Positions 37,297 to 47,601 are shown, numbered from the stretch's first letter. The stretch: 64,000 bases of DNA from Hydrogenibacillus schlegelii (GCF_001653195.1 NZ_JXBB01000045.1:1-64000); one strand, 5' to 3'. Program-made: numbers and translations. The notes: a model not told the origin generated them from the sequence alone.

Positions 37297-38018
37297 GGCC
37301 GGTGCGGCACCTCATCCTCCTAACGGGGGCGAGCGGCGCCGTCGGCCGGGCCGTCGCCCGGGCCCTCGCCGAGGCCGGCGACTTCATCCTGCAGGGGCGG
37401 GATCTGGGCCGCCTCCGGGCGCTTCAGGCGGAGCTCGCCGCCCGGGGCGCCCGTGCCGACGTCTGGCCGATCGATCTCGCCGACCGGGCGGCGCTCCTTT
37501 CGGCCGTCGAGGCCCTTCCGCCGGCGGACGTGTTCATTCACGCCGCCGGCTTTCCCCATTACGGCCTCATCACGGAGACGCCGCCGGACGTCTGGGACGC
37601 CCTGTTCGACGTCCACGTCCGGAGCGCCTACCTCATCGTCCGGAGGCTCGTGCCGCCGATGCGCCGGCGGGGGTTCGGCCGCATCGTCTTCGTCTCGTCG
37701 ATCTGGGGCGTCGTCGGCGCCGCGGGGGAGGCGGCCTACGCCGCCGCCAAAGGGGCCCAAATTGCCCTCGTCCGCTCCCTCGGCAAGGAGCTCGCCCGAA
37801 GCGGCATCAGCGTCAATGCCGTCGCCCCCGGAGCGCTGGCGACGCCGATGGTGCAGGGAGTCTTCAGCGCCGAGGAGGAGGCGGCCCTCGTCGAGGCGAT
37901 CCCGGCGCACCGCCTCGGCGCGCCGGAAGACGTCGCCGCCCTCGTCCGCTTTCTCGTCCTCGACGCCGGCGATTACCTCACCGCTCAGGTGATCGGCGTA
38001 AGCGGCGGCTGGCCGTAA
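37293..38018 (+). CDS. ymfI: short-chain dehydrogenase/reductase YmfI (FabG-like)
   Basis: 241 residues. Classical SDR: nucleotide-binding TGASGAVGRAVA (about 11-22), HAAG (about 86-89), catalytic Ser in VFVSSIWG, YAAAK (Tyr-x3-Lys, about 151-155) and VNAVAPGALATPM. In Bacillus ymfI sits at the same place, and its substrate is unknown. The ATG at 37293 overlaps yufQ by 4 bp. The M16 peptidase pair ymfF-ymfH that precedes ymfI in Bacillus is absent here. Confidence 0.88.
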   Translation: MRPVRHLILLTGASGAVGRAVARALAEAGDFILQGRDLGRLRALQAELAARGARADVWPIDLADRAALLSAVEALPPADVFIHAAGFPHYGLITETPPDVWDALFDVHVRSAYLIVRRLVPPMRRRGFGRIVFVSSIWGVVGAAGEAAYAAAKGAQIALVRSLGKELARSGISVNAVAPGALATPMVQGVFSAEEEAALVEAIPAHRLGAPEDVAALVRFLVLDAGDYLTAQVIGVSGGWP

Positions 38019-38094
38019 GGGGCGAGGGCGCGGCCGAACCGATGCGGGGCCCGCCGCAGGGGGCGGCCGCTTCGCATCTCGTGCGGCCGGTTCT

Positions 38095-38123
38095 GCATGC
38101 CGGCGCCCGGCCGGGGCATACTG
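38095..38123 (+). promoter_or_regulatory. possible forespore (sigma-G-like) promoter of ymfJ
   Basis: GCATG (38095-38099), 17-bp spacer and CATACTG (38117-38123), six of seven matches to a sigma-G-type -10. No sigma-A-type promoter is evident for ymfJ. Tentative. Confidence 0.3.
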
Positions 38124-38156
38124 AGGGATGACGCCGGCCGGGAAAGGGGTGAAACG

Positions 38157-38405
38157 ATGGGGTTGATGAATGATTTCGGCCAGTGGACCTCTTTCTTGCG
38201 GGATCGGATCGAGCAGGCCGAGGCGGCGGGCGTGCCCGATCAGGCGATTCAGAACATCGCCCACCAGATCGGCGATTTTCTCGCCCAGTCCGTCGACCCG
38301 AAGAATCCGGAACAGCGCCTGCTCGCCGAGCTGTGGAAAGTCGGCACCGACGCGGAGCAGCAGGCGCTGGCGAACCTGATCGTCAAGTACGTCAAGCGTC
38401 ACTGA
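38157..38405 (+). CDS. ymfJ: DUF3243 protein YmfJ
   Basis: 82 residues, soluble and helical. Seen: FGQWTSFLRDRIEQAEAAGV, IAHQIGDFLAQSVDPKNPEQRLLAELW and EQQALANLIVKYV, the conserved blocks of DUF3243. Function unknown. The ATG at 38157 has GGAAAGGGG about 8 bp upstream. Confidence 0.9.
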   Translation: MGLMNDFGQWTSFLRDRIEQAEAAGVPDQAIQNIAHQIGDFLAQSVDPKNPEQRLLAELWKVGTDAEQQALANLIVKYVKRH

Positions 38406-38437
38406 GCGGCCGGACAAAGCGGAACGCTTCGGTGAAG

Positions 38438-38458
38438 GCCCCTCCGGTTGGGAGGGGC
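38438..38458 (+). terminator. possible terminator after ymfJ
   Basis: Perfect 8-bp stem GCCCCTCC/GGAGGGGC with a short loop, but only TT follows, so termination strength is doubtful. Confidence 0.45.
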
Positions 38459-38483
38459 TTCCGTCTGTTCGACGGTTTTCGTC

Positions 38484-38513
38484 TTTACACCGTCTCGCCG
38501 CGTCGTGTAGAAT
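38484..38513 (+). promoter_or_regulatory. sigma-A promoter of ymfK
   Basis: TTTACA (38484-38489), 18-bp spacer, TAGAAT (38508-38513), about 30 bp before the ymfK start. Confidence 0.6.
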
Positions 38514-38542
38514 GTAGAATTAAAGAAAAGAAATGCGGAGCG

Positions 38543-39322
38543 ATGTCGATGCCCGACGAGGCGATCTGGTATCTCGAGTATCACATCGCCGTCGACCGGC
38601 CGGGGCTTTTGGGCGATGTCGCGTCGCTCATCGGGATGCTGTCGATCAACATTCATACGATCAGCGGCGTCGACGCCCGGCGTCGGGGGCTCCTCATCGA
38701 GTGCGCCGATGAGGAGAAGCTGGAACTGCTTGCGCGTTTTTTGCATGTTATGCCCAACATCACCGTGACAGCCCTCCGCCGGCCGACGCTCCTCGATCGG
38801 CTCGCGATCCGGCATGGCCGCTATGTCGAGCAAGACGCCCGGGATCGGAAGACGTTTCGCTTTTTGCGGGACGACCTTGGGCTTCTGGTCGATTTTCTAG
38901 GGGAAATTTTAAAGCATGAACCGGCGCCGCTCATCGGCGTTCGCGGGTCGCCGCGGGTCGGGAAGACCGAGGCGGCGGTGGCGGCGTCGGTCTACGCCGG
39001 AAAGCGATGGATCGTCGTCTCATCGACGCTCCTTCGGCAGACGATGCGGACGAGTCTCCTTCCGATGGAGCGGGACGCCGACGCGGTCTACCTGATCGAC
39101 GCGATGGTGACGTTTTACCGCGGGACGGAAGAGCACCAGGCGTTCGTTCGAGAGCTTCTGCGCTCGCCGCGACCGAAGATTGTGGAACATCCCGACGTGC
39201 TCGTGCACGAAACCGAATGGACGTGGAACGACTTCGACTACGTGATCGAGATCCGCACCCACCCCGGCGAGGCGATTGCGACGAGCCTGCACGAACTCCG
39301 GGAGCGAAGCGGCGATTTTTAG
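38543..39322 (+). CDS. ymfK: DUF3388 protein YmfK (ACT-like domain plus P-loop)
   Basis: 259 residues. The N-terminus looks like an ACT domain (YLEYHIAVDRPGLLGDVASLIGML, NIHTISGVD), and a P-loop-like GVRGSPRVGKTEAAVAA follows at about 131-147. Conserved at this place in Bacillus; function unknown. The start is ATG 38543 or 38549, with GCGGAGCG upstream of the first. The P-loop suggests nucleotide binding, which is inference. Confidence 0.85.
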   Translation: MSMPDEAIWYLEYHIAVDRPGLLGDVASLIGMLSINIHTISGVDARRRGLLIECADEEKLELLARFLHVMPNITVTALRRPTLLDRLAIRHGRYVEQDARDRKTFRFLRDDLGLLVDFLGEILKHEPAPLIGVRGSPRVGKTEAAVAASVYAGKRWIVVSSTLLRQTMRTSLLPMERDADAVYLIDAMVTFYRGTEEHQAFVRELLRSPRPKIVEHPDVLVHETEWTWNDFDYVIEIRTHPGEAIATSLHELRERSGDF

Positions 39323-39391
39323 GCGATCGGCGGGCGATGGACGGGCCGAACAGGACGGCCAGCGGAACGACGAGACGAAGGCGGTGATGGC

Positions 39392-40393
39392 GTGTCGGGG
39401 CTCGGCGAGCGTTTGAGGCGGGCGCGGGAAGCGCAGGGGCTCGACCTGGAGGCGCTGCAGGAACGGACGAAGATTCAAAAGCGCTATCTCGCCTACATGG
39501 AGGCCGGGGAATGGGATAAGCTTCCGGGAGCGTTTTACGCCCGGGCGTTCGTCCGGCGGGTCGCCGAAGCGCTCGGCCTGGAGGCAGAGGCGCTTCTCCG
39601 GGAACACGCCGACGAGCTCCCGCCGGTGGAAGAGGCGCCGCCGGAGGTGCCGCTCCGGCGGAGCGAGCCGGTGCCGAGGCGGCCCCTATTCGGACCGTGG
39701 GTCGCGCGGCTCCTCATGGCGGTGTTTCTCTTTTTCGTCCTCCTCATCATCTACCGGTTCTTGAGCGAAGCCGGCCGGCCGCCGCTCGGCGGCACCGCGC
39801 CGGACGTCCAGCCCGAGCCGAAGGTCGAAAGCCGCCTGCCCGCCGACGAAAACGCCGCCTCTTCGGGGGCGGGCGGCCCGGCCGACCGGGGCGCGCCGGC
39901 TGGCGGAGCGGGTTCGGGCGCCGGCTCCGGCGGCGCGGGGGGCTCCGGCGGGAGCGGACCGGCGCCGGTCGAAGCCCCGCCGTCGACGGGCCTCCCCCCG
40001 AGCGGCGGCCCCGGCGCCTCCTCGGAAGGCGGAGGGGAGAAACCTTCGGCGCCGGTTCTGGAGTTTCGAGAGGAGGTCGGAAAGACGTCCCGCTACGTCC
40101 TCCGGGCGCCGGCCTTCAACGCCGTCGTCGTCGCCGCCCGCGGCGACGTGTGGGTGGAGGTGCGCGCCGGCGGGAAGGATGGCCGGGTGGTCTTCACCGG
40201 GACGCTGAAAGGCGGCAAGGAGCAGCCGATCGACGCCGGCTCGGCGACGCGACTTTACTTTTTCCTCGGGCGGACGCAAAACGCTGACCTCCGTTTTGGC
40301 GAGACGACGCTTTCCCTGGCCGGGAAGCCGGACGCCTATCGCGTCGACGTCACCCTGGTTCCGCCGGGGACGGAGGCCGGCGGGACGCCGTAG
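39392..40393 (+). CDS. rodZ: cell-shape protein RodZ (YmfM)
   Basis: 333 residues. RodZ links MreB to the elongation machinery. Helix-turn-helix domain (about 4-70, [19 protein letters not shown]), one membrane span (about 111-128, LLMAVFLFFVLLIIYRFL), a Gly/Ser/Pro-rich linker of about 85 residues, then the extracytoplasmic DUF4115 beta domain (about 225-325). The GTG at 39392 follows an in-frame-neutral GGCGGTGATGG. The linker is more Gly-rich than usual. Confidence 0.9.
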   Translation: MSGLGERLRRAREAQGLDLEALQERTKIQKRYLAYMEAGEWDKLPGAFYARAFVRRVAEALGLEAEALLREHADELPPVEEAPPEVPLRRSEPVPRRPLFGPWVARLLMAVFLFFVLLIIYRFLSEAGRPPLGGTAPDVQPEPKVESRLPADENAASSGAGGPADRGAPAGGAGSGAGSGGAGGSGGSGPAPVEAPPSTGLPPSGGPGASSEGGGEKPSAPVLEFREEVGKTSRYVLRAPAFNAVVVAARGDVWVEVRAGGKDGRVVFTGTLKGGKEQPIDAGSATRLYFFLGRTQNADLRFGETTLSLAGKPDAYRVDVTLVPPGTEAGGTP

Positions 40394-40494
40394 GGAAGCG
40401 GCTTGCCGAAGACGCGGAGCGCTTATCCCTGGCCGCCGACCGCTTGGGTTTCGGGAAGATCGCGGGCGCCGGCGGCCGGCTCGATCGCGAAGGG

Positions 40495-40541
40495 CGCATG
40501 CCGATCCGGTGCCCGTGCCGGACGGGGCATGCGTCTTTTTT
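40495..40541 (+). terminator. terminator after rodZ
   Basis: Outer stem CGCATGCC/GGCATGCG (40495-40502 with 40526-40533) with an inner TCCGG/CCGGA helix, followed by TCTTTTTT. Its T tract merges with the -35 of the next promoter. Confidence 0.8.
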
Positions 40542-40569
40542 GACAGCGGAAGAACGGATTCGTTATACT
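40540..40569 (+). promoter_or_regulatory. sigma-A promoter of the rimO-pgsA-cinA operon
   Basis: Consensus TTGACA (40540-40545), 18-bp spacer, TATACT (40564-40569). The -35 shares its first T with the preceding terminator's T run. Confidence 0.85.
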
Positions 40570-40601
40570 GAATCATAGACCCTCAGGCTGGAGGCCTCGG
40601 G

Positions 40602-41966
40602 ATGCGCGAAAAAGTGGCCATCGTCACCCTCGGCTGTGAGAAGAATCGGATCGATTCCGAGATCATGGCCGATCTTCTCGAGCGGCGGGGATACGTGCTC
40701 GTCGACGACGTCCGGGAGGCGACGGTCGCCGTCGTCAACACGTGCGGCTTCATCGACCTCGCCAAGGAAGAGTCGATCCAAACGATTCTCGAGGCGGCGG
40801 AGCTCAAGCGGGACCGCTTGAAGTCGCTCATCGTCACCGGCTGCCTCGTTCAGCGGTATCAGGAAGTCCTCCTCGAAGAGATGCCGGAGATCGACGGGCT
40901 CGTCGGGACCGGCGACTTCGACCGCATCGTCGAGGCGGTGGAGGCGGCTCTGGCCGGGAAGCGGCCGGTCCTCGTCGGCCATCCGGCGATCAGCTACGAA
41001 GCCTTAAGCCGCCGGGTGACCCCGGGGCCGAGCGCTTACGTGAAAATCGCCGAGGGGTGCAACCATCGCTGTACGTTCTGTGCCATTCCCCTCATGCGGG
41101 GCCGGCTCCGGTCCCGGAGCATCCCGTCGATCGTCCGGGAGGTCGAGGCGCTCGTCGCCCGGGGCGTGAAGGAAGTGTCCCTCATCGCCCAGGACCTCTC
41201 CAGCTACGGCCTCGATACGGAGCGGCGGTTCATGCTCCCGGCCCTCCTTCGGGCCCTCGACCGGATCGAGGGGCTGGAGTGGGTCCGCCTTCACTACGTC
41301 TACCCGGGCGCCCTCACGGAAGCGCTGCTCCGGACGATGGCGGAGAGCCGCACGGTGGTGCCGTACCTCGACATGCCGCTCCAGCACAGCGTCGACCGGC
41401 TGCTTCGGGCGATGAAGCGGCCCCACGGCGGCGCCGACGTCCGGCGGCTCATCGAGCGGGTGCGGGCGGTCCTGCCGGACGTCGCCATCCGCTCGTCGTT
41501 CATCGTCGGCTTCCCCGGCGAGACGGAGGACGACTTCGAGGCGCTTCTTCGCTTTTTGAGCGACGTCGAGCTCGACCGGGTCGGCGTCTTTACGTACTCG
41601 CCGGAGGACGGGACGCCGGCGGCGGCGTACCCGGACCCGGTGCCGGATGCGGTCAAGGAAGCCCGGGCGCTTCGGCTGATCGAACATCAGCGGCCGATCA
41701 CGCAGAAGAAAAATGCCGCCCGCATCGGTCGGGTCGTCCCGGTCCTCATCGAGCGGTTGGATGCCGAGGCGGGCGTCGCCTACGGCCGGACGCCGTACGA
41801 CGCCCCGGAAGTCGACGGGGAGATCAGCGTGAGCGGCTATGCGGGCCCGACGGGCGTCATCGTCCCGGTGCGGGTGACCCACGCCTTCGATTACGACCTC
41901 GCCGGCGTCTACGTTCCGGAAGCGACGGGCGACCGATCGCCGGCGGACCGGGCGGTGGGCGGGTGA
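40602..41966 (+). CDS. rimO: ribosomal protein S12 methylthiotransferase RimO
   Basis: 454 residues. Radical-SAM enzyme that methylthiolates an aspartate of S12. Three N-terminal cluster cysteines lie in TLGCEKN, VNTCGFIDLAKEESI and VTGCLVQRY. The radical-SAM motif is in KIAEGCNHRCTFCAIPLMRG (about 147-166), and a C-terminal TRAM domain follows. FIDLAKEESI favours RimO over MiaB. The ATG is at 40602. In B. subtilis this slot between rodZ and pgsA does not hold rimO, but related genera have it. Confidence 0.93.
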   Translation: MREKVAIVTLGCEKNRIDSEIMADLLERRGYVLVDDVREATVAVVNTCGFIDLAKEESIQTILEAAELKRDRLKSLIVTGCLVQRYQEVLLEEMPEIDGLVGTGDFDRIVEAVEAALAGKRPVLVGHPAISYEALSRRVTPGPSAYVKIAEGCNHRCTFCAIPLMRGRLRSRSIPSIVREVEALVARGVKEVSLIAQDLSSYGLDTERRFMLPALLRALDRIEGLEWVRLHYVYPGALTEALLRTMAESRTVVPYLDMPLQHSVDRLLRAMKRPHGGADVRRLIERVRAVLPDVAIRSSFIVGFPGETEDDFEALLRFLSDVELDRVGVFTYSPEDGTPAAAYPDPVPDAVKEARALRLIEHQRPITQKKNAARIGRVVPVLIERLDAEAGVAYGRTPYDAPEVDGEISVSGYAGPTGVIVPVRVTHAFDYDLAGVYVPEATGDRSPADRAVGG

Positions 41967-42523
41967 CGGTGCAAAACCCTTGGCCGAACCGGATCACCCT
42001 CCTTCGCCTCGGGCTGGCGGTCGTCGTCGTCGCCCTCCTGGCCGCCCCCCCGCCGCCTTCCGGCGGCGGTCGGGGGGCCGTGGCCGGCGTCTTTCTCGCC
42101 GCCGCCGCCACCGACTGGCTCGACGGCTGGCTCGCCCGGCGGACGGGATCGATCACCGCCTTCGGGCAGTTTCTCGACCCGCTGGTGGACAAAATGCTCG
42201 TCCTCGGTCCCCTCGTGCTCCTCGTCGCCGACGGCCGGGCGCCGGCCGTCGGCGTCGTGCTCATCCTGTTTCGGGAGTTGGCCGTCTCCGGCCTCCGGAT
42301 GCTCGCCGCCGTCCGGGGTCGGGTGATTGCCGCCGCCGGCGGCGGCAAGCTGAAGACGGCGGTGCAGATCGCCGCCGTCGGGCTCCTCATCGCGGCGCCG
42401 GAGGGGGCGTTTCTTTTCGCCGGCCTTGTCCTGTTCTGGCTGTCGGTGGCGCTCGCCCTCTGGAGCGGCTGGATCTACCTGCGGGGGCACTGGGATCTGT
42501 TCGGGACGAAGGAGGAGGCATAG
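41963..42523 (+). CDS. pgsA: CDP-diacylglycerol-glycerol-3-phosphate 3-phosphatidyltransferase
   Basis: 186 residues, integral membrane. Makes phosphatidylglycerophosphate. The CDP-alcohol phosphotransferase signature DG-x2-AR-x8-G-x3-D-x3-D is exact in DGWLARRTGSITAFGQFLD and the next PLVD. Starts NPWPNRITLLRLGLA. The GTG at 41963 overlaps the rimO stop (GTGA); GTG 41969 is an alternative. Confidence 0.93.
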   Translation: MTVQNPWPNRITLLRLGLAVVVVALLAAPPPPSGGGRGAVAGVFLAAAATDWLDGWLARRTGSITAFGQFLDPLVDKMLVLGPLVLLVADGRAPAVGVVLILFRELAVSGLRMLAAVRGRVIAAAGGGKLKTAVQIAAVGLLIAAPEGAFLFAGLVLFWLSVALALWSGWIYLRGHWDLFGTKEEA

Positions 42524-42525
42524 CC

Positions 42526-43863
42526 GTGTCGGGGCACGGGACGTCGGGACCGATCGGTCGCCCCCGCGGCGAGATCATCGCCGTCGGAACGGAGCTCCTT
42601 ACCGGCCAGACGCTGAACACGAACGCCGCCTGGCTCTCCCGCCGCCTGGCGGAAGCGGGCGTCGACGTTTTGTTTCATACGGCCGTCGGCGACAACCTCG
42701 AGCGGCTGCAGGCGACCTTTTCCCTCGCCGCCGGCCGGAGCGATGTCGTCGTCGTCACCGGCGGTCTCGGGCCGACGGAGGATGACGTCACCCGGGAGGC
42801 GCTGGCCCTCTTTGCCGGCCGGCCCCTCGTCAAAGATCGGGCGGCGCTGGAAAACGTCCGGCGGTTTTTTGCGCGGACCGGCCGGCCGCTCCTTCCGATC
42901 AACGTCCGGCAGGCAGAGGTCCTCCTCGAGAGCCGCGTCCTCCCGAACGACGTCGGCCTCGCGGCGGGGTTTGCTTTTGACGTCGGCGGGACGCATTTTA
43001 TCGTCCTTCCCGGCCCGCCGCGGGAGATGCAGGTGATGTTCGAACGGTACGCCCGCTCCGAGCTCCTGGCATGGCTTGCCGGCCGCGGCTGGACGATTCA
43101 GCCTTTGTTTCACCGTTTTTTGCATTTTGCCGGCATCGGCGAAAGCGCCGTCGCCGACCGCCTCGCCGACCTCATCCGCCACCAGACGGATCCGACGATC
43201 GCCGTCTATGCCGAGCCGGGGCACGTCCTCGTTCGGCTTTCGACCCGTCGGCCGGACGAGCGGCAGGCGGCGGAGGCGCTTGAGCCGCTCATGGATGCGA
43301 TCGTCGCCCGGCTTAAAGGGCACTACTTCGGCGAAGGGGAAGCGCTCACCCTCGCCGAAGCGGTCATCGGCCGCCTGAAGGGGCAGGGGCTCACCCTCGC
43401 CGTTGCCGAAAGCTGCACCGGCGGCCGGATTCTGGATGCCCTCATCGCCGTCCCCGGCGCGTCGGCGGTCGTCCGCCTGGGCGTCCTCCCGTACCAGACG
43501 CCGATGAAGGCCGCCGTCCTCGGCCTCGACGCCGACGGCCTGGCCGAGCACGGCGCCGTCTCCGCCTGGGCGGCGGAGGCGATGGCCCGGGCCGTCCGGC
43601 GGCTTTCGGCCGCCGAGGTGGGGCTTGCGACGACGTGCGTCGCCGGCCCGGAGCCGCAGGAGGGCCGGCCGGTGGGCGAAGGATACATCGGCCTCGCCGT
43701 CGCCGACCGGGTGTGGAGCCTCGCCGTCCGGGCCGACGGCGATCGCAACCTCATCCGGCAGCGCATCGCCGATCAGGCGCTTTTTGCTTTGTTTCGCGCC
43801 GTCGCTCCGTCGTCCGAACCGGACGGAGAGAACCCTGACCGGAAAGGTGAAGAAAGAGAATGA
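42526..43863 (+). CDS. cinA: competence/damage protein CinA
   Basis: 445 residues. N-terminal molybdopterin-binding-like domain (GEIIAVGTELLTGQTLNTNAAWLSRRL; VVTGGLGPTEDD) and C-terminal nicotinamide-mononucleotide amidase-like domain (AVAESCTGGRILDALIAVPGAS; TCVAGPEP). The latter motif usually reads GIAGPGG, so the turn is altered. The GTG at 42526 lies 2 bp after pgsA with GGAGGAGG upstream. The stop overlaps the helicase start by 4 bp. Confidence 0.93.
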   Translation: MSGHGTSGPIGRPRGEIIAVGTELLTGQTLNTNAAWLSRRLAEAGVDVLFHTAVGDNLERLQATFSLAAGRSDVVVVTGGLGPTEDDVTREALALFAGRPLVKDRAALENVRRFFARTGRPLLPINVRQAEVLLESRVLPNDVGLAAGFAFDVGGTHFIVLPGPPREMQVMFERYARSELLAWLAGRGWTIQPLFHRFLHFAGIGESAVADRLADLIRHQTDPTIAVYAEPGHVLVRLSTRRPDERQAAEALEPLMDAIVARLKGHYFGEGEALTLAEAVIGRLKGQGLTLAVAESCTGGRILDALIAVPGASAVVRLGVLPYQTPMKAAVLGLDADGLAEHGAVSAWAAEAMARAVRRLSAAEVGLATTCVAGPEPQEGRPVGEGYIGLAVADRVWSLAVRADGDRNLIRQRIADQALFALFRAVAPSSEPDGENPDRKGEERE

Positions 43864-45443
43864 ACGGATTTCAGCCGTTTGGCGTAAGCCCCGAGATCCT
43901 CAAAGCCATTGCCGACATGGGCTTTGAGGAACCGTCTCCGATTCAAAAAGAAGCGATTCCGAAGATCCTCGCCGGCCTCGACGTCATCGGCCAGGCTCAG
44001 ACCGGGACCGGCAAGACGGCCGCCTTCGGCATCCCGATCGTGGAAAGGGTCGATCCCGACCGGTCGGAGGTGCAGGCGCTCGTCCTCACGCCGACCCGGG
44101 AGCTTGCCATCCAGGTCTCCGGCGAGATCCGGCGGATCGCCAAATATAAGAAAGTCAAGGCCCTTCCCGTCTACGGCGGCCAGTCGATCGGCCACCAGAT
44201 CCGGGCGCTCCGGCTCGGCGTCCACGTCGTCATCGGCACGCCGGGGCGGCTCATCGACCACATCGAGCGGGGGACGCTCAGGCTGGACGGTGTCCGCATC
44301 CTCGTCCTCGACGAGGCCGATGAGATGCTGGACATGGGCTTCATCGAGGACATCGAGCGAATCTTAAAGGCGCTCCCGACGGAGCGGCAGACGCTCCTCT
44401 TTTCGGCGACGATGCCGGAGGAGATCCGCCGTCTCGCCGCCCGGTACATGAAGCATCCGGAGACGGTCAAGGTGACCCGGGAGACGGTCACCGCGCCGTC
44501 GATCGAGCAGGTCTACTATAAAGTGCTGGAAAAAAACAAAGTCGACGCCCTCTGCCGCATTCTCGACACGGAAGAGACGGAGCTCGGCATCATCTTCTGC
44601 CGGACGAAAAAAGGCGTCGATGAGCTCACCGAGCAGCTTCAGGCCCGGGGGTACCTCGTCGACGCCCTCCACGGCGATCTTTCCCAGGCCCAGCGGGACA
44701 AAGTCATGGCCGACTTCCGAAGCGGCCGCATCGAATACCTCATCGCCACCGACGTCGCCGCCCGCGGTCTCGACATCTCCAACGTCTCCCACGTCATCAA
44801 CTTCGACATCCCGCAGGATCCGGAGTCTTACGTCCACCGCATCGGTCGGACCGGCCGGGCCGGGAAAAAAGGCATCGCCATCACCCTCGTGACGCCTCGA
44901 GAGATGAAGCAGCTTCGCGTCATCGAGCAGGTGGCGAAGACGAAAATCCAGCCCCGGTCCCTTCCGACGGCGGAGGAGACGAACGAACGGCGCCTTGCGG
45001 CCTTCCTCGCCGAAGTGCGGGAGGCGATGGAAGGGGCGGTCCATCCCCTCGCCGAGCGGGCGGCGGCGACCCTCCTCGACGAGTACGACACGGAGAAGCT
45101 CGTCCGGGGGCTCGTCCACCTCGCCTTGAAGGACGACCTTCTCCTGGAGCTCGACCCCGGCTACGACTTCGGCGAGACGGGCGCCGAGGCCGGAATGGTC
45201 CGCTTTTTCCTCAACGTCGGCAAAAACATCAACATCACCCCGAAGCGCCTCGTCGACGAGCTGAGCCAGCTGGCCGGCATCACGCCGGAAGAGATCGGTC
45301 GAATCGACATCTTCGACCGCTTCACCTTCGTCGAAGTGAGCGAATCGGCGGCGCCGTTCGTCTACGAGGCGCTGAAGCAGGGGCGGCTTTTCGGCACCCG
45401 TGTCTTCGTCGAGCCGGCTAAGCCCAAAGCCCGCCGGAGCTGA
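43860..45443 (+). CDS. DEAD-box ATP-dependent RNA helicase with DbpA-type RNA-binding domain
   Basis: 527 residues. All helicase motifs are visible: Q motif region ([23 protein letters not shown]), AQTGTGKT (about 46-53), PTRELA, DEAD (about 148-151), SAT, and [10 protein letters not shown] (about 321-330). The C-terminal 75 residues ([28 protein letters not shown]) match the DbpA/CsdA RNA-binding fold, so it resembles CshA/DeaD/DbpA proteins acting on structured RNA in ribosome assembly or decay. Placed between cinA and recA with an ATGA overlap to cinA; those two genes are usually neighbours. Confidence 0.92.
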   Translation: MNGFQPFGVSPEILKAIADMGFEEPSPIQKEAIPKILAGLDVIGQAQTGTGKTAAFGIPIVERVDPDRSEVQALVLTPTRELAIQVSGEIRRIAKYKKVKALPVYGGQSIGHQIRALRLGVHVVIGTPGRLIDHIERGTLRLDGVRILVLDEADEMLDMGFIEDIERILKALPTERQTLLFSATMPEEIRRLAARYMKHPETVKVTRETVTAPSIEQVYYKVLEKNKVDALCRILDTEETELGIIFCRTKKGVDELTEQLQARGYLVDALHGDLSQAQRDKVMADFRSGRIEYLIATDVAARGLDISNVSHVINFDIPQDPESYVHRIGRTGRAGKKGIAITLVTPREMKQLRVIEQVAKTKIQPRSLPTAEETNERRLAAFLAEVREAMEGAVHPLAERAAATLLDEYDTEKLVRGLVHLALKDDLLLELDPGYDFGETGAEAGMVRFFLNVGKNINITPKRLVDELSQLAGITPEEIGRIDIFDRFTFVEVSESAAPFVYEALKQGRLFGTRVFVEPAKPKARRS

Positions 45444-45565
45444 CCCGGAGCCTGCCCCTTCCGGGCCCCGGCGGACGGAGCGTCGGTATTTTTTTCACCC
45501 GGCAAAGGCGGACCCCGCCGGCCGCCGCCGCCGGAGTCCGCGCCGCCGTGTCCGTCCGGCGGCGC
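45444..45565. other. gap before the recA promoter
   Basis: Very GC-rich, with a T run (GGTATTTTTTTC at about 45485-45496) that may belong to a poor terminator for the helicase gene. No gene. The full gap to recA is about 240 bp. Confidence 0.35.
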
Positions 45566-45594
45566 TTGTCATCGGCTTCGGCCGGCAGTACAAT
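45566..45594 (+). promoter_or_regulatory. sigma-A promoter of recA
   Basis: TTGTCA (45566-45571), 17-bp spacer, TACAAT (45589-45594). I found no LexA operator (CGAAC-N4-GTTCG type) near it. Confidence 0.65.
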
Positions 45595-45684
45595 GCGGAT
45601 AAGAGGAGACGGCCCGTCCGCCCGTCCGCCGGCCGCCGCCGGGGGCGCCTCCCGGGCGGGCGGCGGTCAGAAGGGGAGATGGAC

Positions 45685-46734
<1,050 letters not shown>

Positions 46735-46860
46735 GCCCGAAGCGGTTTCGGGAGGCGCCGGAGCCGATCGGCCGCCTTCCGCGCCGACCGGGGGGTTCGC
46801 GGCCGGGAGGCCGACGGCGCCGGAAGCCGGCCGAACGAAAGGCCGAACGGAGGGTTGCCG

Positions 46861-47559
46861 ATGTCGGACGAGCGGTCGGAACACCGGGAGGCGTCCGACC
46901 GGGCGGAAGGCGTCCGGCGGATCGTCGCCCTGACCGAGCGGCGCCGGGCGGTCGAGATCGCCCTGGACGACGAAAGCCGGTTCGTCGTCGACGTCGAGAC
47001 GGCGGTGCGGCTCGGCCTTCGCGTCGGACGGGCCCTCGGCCCGAACGATTTTGCGGCCCTCGCCGAGGAAGAGCGCCGTTCGGCGGCCTACCGCCGGGCG
47101 CTCTTTTTTTTGGCCTACCGGTCGCGAAGCGCGGCGGAAGTGCGGGCGGCCCTCGCCCGGAGCGGTTACGGCGACGTCGCCGACGCGATCGTCGCCCGGC
47201 TTCAGGCGGAGGGTTACCTCGACGACCGCCGCTTTGCCCGGGAGTGGGTGCTGGGCCGTCTCGCCGGGCGGCCCCGTTCCCGGGCGGCGCTTCGGGCGGA
47301 GCTCCGCCGTCTCGGCGTGCCGGAGGACGCCGTCCGGGAAGCGCTCGAGGACGTCGACGACGACGCCGAGCTCGCGGCGGCCATCCGCGTCGCCCGGGCC
47401 GCGTGGGAAAAAAGCCGGAAGGATCCGCCCCTTCGCCGGAGGCAACGGGTGATGGCCAAGCTCTACCGGCACGGCTTTTCGCCGGACGTGGCCGCCCTGG
47501 CCCTTCGACAGGCGATGGCCGACGCCGGCGAAGAAGACGAAGCGGCGCCGGAGGACTGA
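46861..47559 (+). CDS. recX: RecA modulator RecX
   Basis: 232 residues. RecX caps RecA filaments. The family helical repeats are seen: AYRRALFFLAYRSRSAAEVRAAL, GYLDDRRFAREWV and RSRAALRAELRRLGVPEDAVREAL. The N-terminal 30 residues (SDERSEHREASDRAEG) are charged and not conserved. ATG 46861 is preferred to TTG 46855 because the SD GGAGGG (46849-46854) then has 6-bp spacing. Next to recA as in many bacteria. Confidence 0.88.
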   Translation: MSDERSEHREASDRAEGVRRIVALTERRRAVEIALDDESRFVVDVETAVRLGLRVGRALGPNDFAALAEEERRSAAYRRALFFLAYRSRSAAEVRAALARSGYGDVADAIVARLQAEGYLDDRRFAREWVLGRLAGRPRSRAALRAELRRLGVPEDAVREALEDVDDDAELAAAIRVARAAWEKSRKDPPLRRRQRVMAKLYRHGFSPDVAALALRQAMADAGEEDEAAPED

Positions 47560-47601
47560 TCGATTTCGGGGAGGCGGGCGCTTTTCGGGCGTGATCGTTT
47601 G

